From the NCBI GenBank assembly GCA_002448975.1, contig DKBO01000059.1, forward strand, positions 3,232-12,887: a stretch of DNA of 9,656 nt, written 5' to 3'. The translations under genes were made by a program, and so were the position numbers. Below, in pieces: positions 4,725-9,656 of this stretch (position 1 is its first letter; each line of letters starts with the position of its first letter). The stretch comes from Nitrospiraceae bacterium UBA6898. GTDB lineage: Bacteria > Nitrospirota > Thermodesulfovibrionia > Thermodesulfovibrionales > UBA6898. A model generated the notes under the pieces. The model did no database searches, had not been told where the DNA came from, and saw only the letters and a list, made by a program, of their open reading frames with translations.

Positions 4725-7514
4725 ATGCTAGATAAGACCACAACGCTCAAGGAAGTTCAGAAATATCTGGCCAAAGGGGCCATTGATAAGGCTATTTCTG
4801 AGCTCGAACAGCTGGTGAATGAAAGCCCTGACGGTAACTTCTTTAACATGATCGGGGATCTTTACCTTAAAAAGGGCATTCAGAAGTCAGGCATAGAATA
4901 CTACCAGAAGGCAGCGAACTACTTCAGGCAGGAGGGCTTTTCGCAAAAAGCCCAAGCCCTCTACAAGAAGGTTTTGAACCTGAGTCCTAACAACGCCGAT
5001 GCCCTCTATGCGTTTGGCGAGCTGACTGAAGAAAAGGGGCTTATCACCGACGCGATCAAATACTACCTCGCTACGGCAGATCTTCTCTCCAAAGAAGGCA
5101 GAAAAGATAGGATTCTCGGGATCTATGAGAAGATCCTTTCTCTCTCGCCGGCGAACATACCGCTCAGGACAAAAGTTGCAGATATCTTTATCAAGGAGGG
5201 GCTAACGTCCGATGCCGCGCGGGAATATGTGCATATTGCCAGGACCCATGAAGAAAAAGGTGATCATGCAAAGGCAAAAGAAATCTTCCTGAAGGCTATA
5301 GCTCTCCATCCCCGGAGCAAGGAAGCCGCCCTCGGCCTCAGCCAGCTTTACGAAAAACTTGGTGAGATCAAACTAGCGGCAGCACAGTTGAAGGACACCG
5401 CCCTGCTCTTCCCTGATGCCCCGGATGTCCTTTTCCGCAGCACGGATATTTCACTCAAACTTGACGATGCGGACAATGCGAAGCAATGCCTTATCCGTAT
5501 CCTTGAAATAGACCCGAAGAATGTCAAGGCACGCAGGATGCTCGGAGATATCTATCTCAGGGCCGGCTCAACAGAAAAGGCATGGGAGCAGTATCTTCCG
5601 ATACTTGATGATATTCTTACAGGCCAGAAACACGAAGATGCCGTCAGCCTGCTGGAGACCTTTAAGCCGATAGATCCCGTGGAGACCGGCAAACACCTCA
5701 TATCTCTTTTCCGGGAGTTGGATGAACATTCCAGGATGTGTGACGAACTTGTGTCCCTTGGAGACTACTATGCATTGCACGATAGGGAGGAAGAAGCGCA
5801 TTCCTGTTATGCGGAAGCGTTAGAGATAGACCCCGGACACAGACTGGCCCGGATACGGATAGCTCCTTCATCATCAGAACCTGAACCAGGACCAGAACCG
5901 ATACCGGATTTACACACTACTGGACCTGCGGAGATACAGATCCCCGATGTGGACCTGTCCTCAGAAGAAGCCGCGCACTTTTCCGGCCAGACTGTACCAG
6001 AAGAAGTGGTCACCGGACCTGTCGGGATTCAGGAAGCCGGAAAGGACGAAGAATCGGAACATATACTCACGCACGGGGAAAAACCTCTTGACGAGATCAT
6101 AACCGAGGTGGACATCTTCTCGCGGTACGGGCTGCTTCATGAAGCCCAGAAGCTGCTGGAGGGGCTGAAGAACCGCTTCCCTGAGAACCTTGATGTACAC
6201 CTGCGCCTCAGAACCCTGTATAGGGACATCAATGAAAAGGAGCTGGCAGTAACAGAGTGTATTATTTTAAGCGGCCTCTACAAGCGCAATGGTGACGATA
6301 CGAGTTCCGATCAGATGCTGAAAGAGGCGCATGAGATTAATCCTGAAGACCCGAGGATGGCTGAACAGGGATTCTCCCGGCACATGGAATCTGCGTCCCT
6401 TGCCGCTCCTTCTGCAGAGAGTTTTGCTAAAGCGGTCCCGGACGCGGAGCCGGACATCGAGAATTATGAGGAAGAGCTGGCTGAGGCTGAGTTCTATTCC
6501 CGCCAAGGCCTTATTGCAGAGGCGGCTACGATCCTTGAAAAGCTTCGGAAGCTCTTTCCTGAGAACACAGACATCATAGAACGGCTTCATGTACTCGGGC
6601 AGACAGCCTCGCTTTCTGATACGCAGGAAATATCAAACGCCGTGGAATTTTCTGGCACCTTTGACATACCCGGGCAGTCAGGTACAACGGAAGAGTTCAA
6701 AACGCCTGAGCCTGGATTCACTGCCGAAGATTTAACCATGACCAGAGATACTGAACGGAAGGGGGGTCCTGCGCTGCCCGGGAGTGAGGGAATATTCCGG
6801 GAGCTGGAGGAACAAATAGCGGAAGATGTCCGGGAGGTACCGAAAGAACCTCGGGAATCTCCCCCGGAAACCGCTCCGGAGGAACCGTCGCTCACAGAGG
6901 GACTTCAGACTCAGGTCCCTGATGAACTCGGGGAACCGGTATACGAAGATTTCAGCTTCTCCGACAACGACTTGGTTGAGGCACAGGAGATGCCTGAGCC
7001 CTTGCTTGACAATGAGGTTCTCGAGATCTTCCAGGAGTTCAAGAAGGGGCTTGATAAGGAGCTTGGTGATGAGGACTCGGAGACCCACTATAACCTGGGA
7101 ATTGCCTATAAGGAAATGGGGCTCATCGACGACGCGATCAAAGAGTTCCAGACATCCAAGAACGATCCCAAGCGGTTCCTTCAGTCATCCACCATGCTCG
7201 GTGTCTGTTATATAGAAAAAGGCCTCCATACCCTTGCCATTGATGTTCTTGAAAAGGCAATTGAAAGCCTGAAGGACAAGGATGAGTCCTACTGGGCGCT
7301 CAGCTATGAGCTTGCGGAAGCCCTTGAAAAGAACAACGACCTAAAAAAGGCACTTGCCCTGTACACGGAAATATACGGCTGGGATGCAAAATTCCGCAAT
7401 GTTTCTGATAAGATGGGTCATTTGCAGTCTCAGGTGCCGCGGGCTGTTGAACCGGAAAAAGCGAAGGATAAAGAAAAGCCCCTGGCAAGAAAAGACAGGG
7501 TTTCCTATCTCTAA
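4725..7514 (+). CDS. Large soluble tetratricopeptide-repeat protein
   Basis: 929 residues with no signal peptide or transmembrane segment, so probably cytoplasmic. Residues 1 to about 380 form a tandem TPR array (for example YLKKGIQKSGIEYYQKAANY and ALYAFGELTEEKGLITDAIK). A Pro/Glu-rich linker follows (about 380-455), then a helical-repeat module at about 456-500, a second similar module at about 582-625, a long acidic linker rich in Glu and Pro (about 640-760) and a C-terminal TPR block (about 765-905) starting around EIFQEFKKGLDKELGD and ETHYNLGIAYKEMG. The protein ends in a short basic tail. TPR arrays act as scaffolds for protein complexes; no enzymatic domain is seen. The start is secure: MLDKTTTLKE is followed directly by the first helices. 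The stop is 3 bases from the ATG of an ExeA-type ATPase, pointing to a joint function, perhaps in envelope or secretion processes, which remains an inference. Confidence 0.9.
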   Translation: MLDKTTTLKEVQKYLAKGAIDKAISELEQLVNESPDGNFFNMIGDLYLKKGIQKSGIEYYQKAANYFRQEGFSQKAQALYKKVLNLSPNNADALYAFGELTEEKGLITDAIKYYLATADLLSKEGRKDRILGIYEKILSLSPANIPLRTKVADIFIKEGLTSDAAREYVHIARTHEEKGDHAKAKEIFLKAIALHPRSKEAALGLSQLYEKLGEIKLAAAQLKDTALLFPDAPDVLFRSTDISLKLDDADNAKQCLIRILEIDPKNVKARRMLGDIYLRAGSTEKAWEQYLPILDDILTGQKHEDAVSLLETFKPIDPVETGKHLISLFRELDEHSRMCDELVSLGDYYALHDREEEAHSCYAEALEIDPGHRLARIRIAPSSSEPEPGPEPIPDLHTTGPAEIQIPDVDLSSEEAAHFSGQTVPEEVVTGPVGIQEAGKDEESEHILTHGEKPLDEIITEVDIFSRYGLLHEAQKLLEGLKNRFPENLDVHLRLRTLYRDINEKELAVTECIILSGLYKRNGDDTSSDQMLKEAHEINPEDPRMAEQGFSRHMESASLAAPSAESFAKAVPDAEPDIENYEEELAEAEFYSRQGLIAEAATILEKLRKLFPENTDIIERLHVLGQTASLSDTQEISNAVEFSGTFDIPGQSGTTEEFKTPEPGFTAEDLTMTRDTERKGGPALPGSEGIFRELEEQIAEDVREVPKEPRESPPETAPEEPSLTEGLQTQVPDELGEPVYEDFSFSDNDLVEAQEMPEPLLDNEVLEIFQEFKKGLDKELGDEDSETHYNLGIAYKEMGLIDDAIKEFQTSKNDPKRFLQSSTMLGVCYIEKGLHTLAIDVLEKAIESLKDKDESYWALSYELAEALEKNNDLKKALALYTEIYGWDAKFRNVSDKMGHLQSQVPRAVEPEKAKDKEKPLARKDRVSYL

Positions 7515-7517
7515 TCT

Positions 7518-8333
7518 ATGGACTATTTGGAATATTACGCGCTCGAAGAGCATCCATTCTCAAATGTTGTAGACAGCAGGTTTTACTGGAACAGCCCGCA
7601 GCAGGCCGATGCGCTCATGAAGTTGAAATACGCAATCGATACCCGAAAGGGCCTTGCGGTGGTGATCGGCAATATCGGCGCAGGAAAAACCACACTTGCC
7701 CGTAAGATTCTTGAGGAACTCGATGAAGAACATTATGAAGCGGCGCTCCTCGTTATCATCCATTCCTCGGTAAGTTCCGAATGGCTCTTCAAAAAATTCG
7801 CTATCCAGCTGGGCGTTAGGAATATCTCTGATAATAAGGTCGAACTGCTCGGTGAGATCTATCGCCGCCTTCATGAGATCAACGAAGAGGGAAAGAGAGC
7901 CGTGGTGCTCATGGATGAGGTGCAGATGCTGAACTCCCGGGAGATCATGGAAGAGTTCAGGGGACTTCTTAACATGGAGTCTTCTGACGGCAAGATGGTA
8001 AACTTCGTATTCTTCGGACTCCCTGATCTCGAACAGGTGCTCGCGCTCGATGAACCACTGAAACAGCGGGTAGCCCTCCGGATCAGGCTGAATGCTTACT
8101 CTGAAGAGGACACCAAGGACTATATCCAGCACAGGATGAAGGTTGCCGGATGCAGTAGGGCTATCTTCACCGACGGCGCCATAGCCATGGTCTTCAAGTA
8201 TTCGCACGGTGTTCCCCGCCTCATTAACACCATCTGCGACAACGCGCTGCTCGAGGGGTTCCTTTTTAAGAAAAGTGTTGTCGACGATTCGATTGTCAAA
8301 GCCGTGGCTGTTGACCTGGGTCTCGAAAATTAA
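7518..8333 (+). CDS. ExeA/GspA-type AAA ATPase, short form
   Basis: 271 residues. The opening YYALEEHPFSNVVDSRFYW is the typical N-terminus of the ExeA/GspA (general secretion pathway protein A) group. Walker A is GNIGAGKTT (51-59) and Walker B is AVVLMDEVQ (128-136, with D133 and E134). R184 in LKQRVALRIRL and R234 in GVPRLIN fit the arginine finger and sensor 2 positions. The membrane segment and peptidoglycan-binding domain of full-length ExeA (about 550 residues) are absent, so this is a soluble ATPase module. In Aeromonas, ExeA with ExeB helps assemble the type II secretin, but short homologues occur in many settings and no secretin or Gsp gene is present here. It begins 3 bases after the TPR gene stop and has no clear ribosome binding site of its own, so translational coupling is likely. 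The TAA overlaps the opposing lipoprotein stop. Confidence 0.88.
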   Translation: MDYLEYYALEEHPFSNVVDSRFYWNSPQQADALMKLKYAIDTRKGLAVVIGNIGAGKTTLARKILEELDEEHYEAALLVIIHSSVSSEWLFKKFAIQLGVRNISDNKVELLGEIYRRLHEINEEGKRAVVLMDEVQMLNSREIMEEFRGLLNMESSDGKMVNFVFFGLPDLEQVLALDEPLKQRVALRIRLNAYSEEDTKDYIQHRMKVAGCSRAIFTDGAIAMVFKYSHGVPRLINTICDNALLEGFLFKKSVVDDSIVKAVAVDLGLEN

Positions 8334-8956
8334 TCCGCCCGGCTGAACCCTATCTCCTTGATCTGGAGTGTCACTATATAGCGTCTGAGCTCTATCCGCA
8401 ACTTTGACTGATACCAGATGCCATTCTGCCGAGCAGGAGCATCATACCGTACCGTCAACTGCTTGCCATCCTCAAAGTCGATCCGCTGTTTCCCCGGCAG
8501 CAGTGTCTTTCTGTCCAGCCACACGGAACGCGTAGCATTCTGCATGACAAGGTAATCCCCATCTTCGAGGAGTGCATAGTTCTGGAGGTCCCACCAGAAG
8601 AGGCAGTCCCGCAAACCTTGCGTCAGGATCGTCGTCTTGGTTCTGTCCAGCCGGGGCGAACTTTTGACCACACCATCCCGGGAGGAGAGGTCCATACCGA
8701 GAATTCCCAGCGTGTATACCTTCAGATGCAGGTCCCCTGCCGGTGTAATATCAAGAACCGCATCTCCATACATTTGAGAGTCTTTCTTTTCAAAGACCAC
8801 GGACAGGGTCGCATCAATGCGCTGAATACCCCGTCTTTCTGCCAGTACTTCAGCAATCCCCCGCTCTTCACGGGACGGCATTGCAACCTGCTTTGGCGCA
8901 CATGCCGCAGCAAGGATGACAATGCTACATAAGAACAGCGTTGAGAAAATCTTCAC
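8330..8956 (-). CDS. Outer-membrane-type lipoprotein, LolB-like in outline
   Basis: 208 residues. The N-terminus is a lipoprotein signal: a short basic start (MK), a hydrophobic core (about 4-15) and the lipobox AAA-C with Cys19 as the acylation site. Ala at position +2 suggests outer-membrane sorting. The mature part (from about residue 44, IQRIDATLSVVFEKK) resembles the LolB/LppX-like half-barrel proteins that bind lipids, based on alternating strands and the GDAVLDITPAGDLHLKVY and GMDLSSRDG segments; this is a fold-level guess, not a family match. The start is GTG, chosen because the lipobox follows directly and AGGAG lies 9 bases upstream. The first 32 bases overlap the end of radA, so the two genes are probably co-transcribed and coupled. 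Its TAA stop shares the palindrome TTAA with the stop of the opposing ATPase gene. Confidence 0.8.
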   Translation of the reverse strand: MKIFSTLFLCSIVILAAACAPKQVAMPSREERGIAEVLAERRGIQRIDATLSVVFEKKDSQMYGDAVLDITPAGDLHLKVYTLGILGMDLSSRDGVVKSSPRLDRTKTTILTQGLRDCLFWWDLQNYALLEDGDYLVMQNATRSVWLDRKTLLPGKQRIDFEDGKQLTVRYDAPARQNGIWYQSKLRIELRRYIVTLQIKEIGFSRAD

Positions 8957-9656
8957 AGTTCCTTACTCCTATGACCTCGATCCCTTGATTTCCCCTGATC
9001 TTTGCTGCATTGCCTGCCGGGAGCACGGCCCTCCTGAACCCGATCTTTGCAGCCTCTTTCAGGCGTGCCTCAGCCTGGGCAACGGCCCTGATCTCGCCGG
9101 AAAGCCCGATCTCGCCGAATACGCAGGTCTTCGGCTCAACAGGCTTTTCACGCGCCGAAGAGGCTATCGTTGCAATGATACCAAGGTCGACCGCCGGCTC
9201 CATGATCTTCAGACCGCCGACAATATTAATGAAGATATCCATGCCGCCAAGATGGAGACCTGCCCTTTTCTCAAGCACGGCAATCAGGAGGTTCACCCTG
9301 TTGAAATCGACACCGATCGAAGTCCTCCGGGGCATGCCGAAGTTCGTCTGAGAGACCAGTGCCTGAATCTCGACCATGAGGGGCCGGGTTCCTTCGATGC
9401 AGGCAACCACCGTGGACCCCGATACATTCTGCGGCCGCTCGGAGAGGAACAGCTCAGAAGGATTGTTCACTTCCCTGAGCCCGGCATCCGACATTTCGAA
9501 TATGCCGATCTCGTTCGTCGCGCCGAAACGGTTCTTCATGGTGCGCAGCACGCGGTATGAGTGGCCGCGATCACCCTCGAAATAGAGAACAGTATCCACC
9601 ATGTGTTCGATGAGCTTGGGGCCCGCGATCTGGCCATCCTTGGTGACATGGCCGAC
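8925..9656 (-). CDS. radA: DNA repair protein RadA (Sms), C-terminal part
   Basis: 243 codons are visible and the frame runs off the right edge; full RadA is about 450 residues. RadA is a RecA-like hexameric DnaB-type helicase that extends recombination intermediates. The visible part starts in the RecA-like ATPase domain (VGHVTKDGQIAGPKLIEHMVD is split over the edge of the 225-residue stretch that follows) and includes the RadA-specific KNRFG motif in MKNRFGATNEIGIFEM. The Lon-protease-like domain follows, with GGMDIFINIVGGLKI, FGEIGLSGEIRAV and a PAGN segment. That domain serves as a DNA-binding scaffold in RadA and lacks protease activity. The N-terminal zinc finger and Walker A are outside the window. 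The TAG stop lies 32 bases inside the following lipoprotein gene. Confidence 0.95.
   Translation of the reverse strand, partial: VGHVTKDGQIAGPKLIEHMVDTVLYFEGDRGHSYRVLRTMKNRFGATNEIGIFEMSDAGLREVNNPSELFLSERPQNVSGSTVVACIEGTRPLMVEIQALVSQTNFGMPRRTSIGVDFNRVNLLIAVLEKRAGLHLGGMDIFINIVGGLKIMEPAVDLGIIATIASSAREKPVEPKTCVFGEIGLSGEIRAVAQAEARLKEAAKIGFRRAVLPAGNAAKIRGNQGIEVIGVRNCEDFLNAVLM
8960..8970 (-). promoter_or_regulatory. Ribosome binding site for the GTG start of the lipoprotein gene
   Basis: On the minus strand AGGAG (8970-8966) lies 9 bases and an overlapping-type AAGGA (8964-8960) 3 bases before the GTG. The site lies inside the radA coding sequence and decides the GTG start, which places the lipobox at residue 19. 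Confidence 0.6.

Noticed and set aside
7560..8207. Minus-strand frame of 215 codons opposite the ATPase gene
   Set aside because: Antisense shadow of the Walker A/B-containing ATPase; no ribosome binding site or recognisable motif.

Overview
The window looks like an ordinary bacterial chromosome of roughly 50% GC, with no insertion sequences, phage genes or CRISPR arrays. The gene set is LarC, a stand-alone IMP cyclohydrolase, YkgJ-type cysteine-cluster proteins, a large soluble TPR protein next to a short ExeA-type ATPase, a lipoprotein and RadA. It recalls Nitrospirota or Desulfobacterota, but that placement rests on impression rather than on a marker gene. All genes use the standard code. 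TGA is not used as a sense codon in the long genes, which matters for the main finding.

Layout. Bases 1-591 hold a tRNA cluster: an Arg-like tRNA cut by the left edge, tRNA-His(GTG) and tRNA-Arg(TCT) on the minus strand, then tRNA-Ala(CGC) on the plus strand. Bases 3458 down to 579 form a co-directional minus-strand series: a small dual-CxxC gene with an in-frame TGA, a YkgJ-type cysteine-cluster protein, a single-domain IMP cyclohydrolase (PurH N-terminal half only) and LarC (nickel-pincer cofactor synthesis). The stop codon of larC lies inside the tRNA-Ala gene. Diverging from this series, bases 3522-4657 carry a metallo-beta-lactamase-fold hydrolase and a second YkgJ-type protein. A well-formed promoter then drives the 929-residue TPR protein and an ExeA/GspA-type AAA ATPase (4725-8333). 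The end of the window (8330-9656, minus strand) has the C-terminal half of radA followed by a lipoprotein gene that overlaps it. The lipoprotein gene and the ATPase gene share a TTAA at their convergent stops. No stretch over 300 bases lacks a gene.

The most notable item is the small gene at 3276-3458. It reads as 60 codons with two CxxC pairs, one on each side of an in-frame TGA at codon 21. The reading frame continues for 39 codons after the TGA and ends in an ATGA overlap with the start of the next gene. The bases just after the TGA can fold into a hairpin whose size, distance and loop start fit a bacterial SECIS element. I interpret it as a selenocysteine-containing small redox or metal-binding protein, translationally coupled to a YkgJ-type protein. 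Gene finders would miss it or split it.

Functional links are only partly clear. The centre of the window is rich in cysteine-cluster and metal proteins: the selenoprotein, two YkgJ-type proteins, the MBL-fold hydrolase and LarC. This hints at metal or redox chemistry but does not establish a shared pathway. The TPR protein and the ATPase are almost certainly one operon and probably work together, in a process I cannot name.
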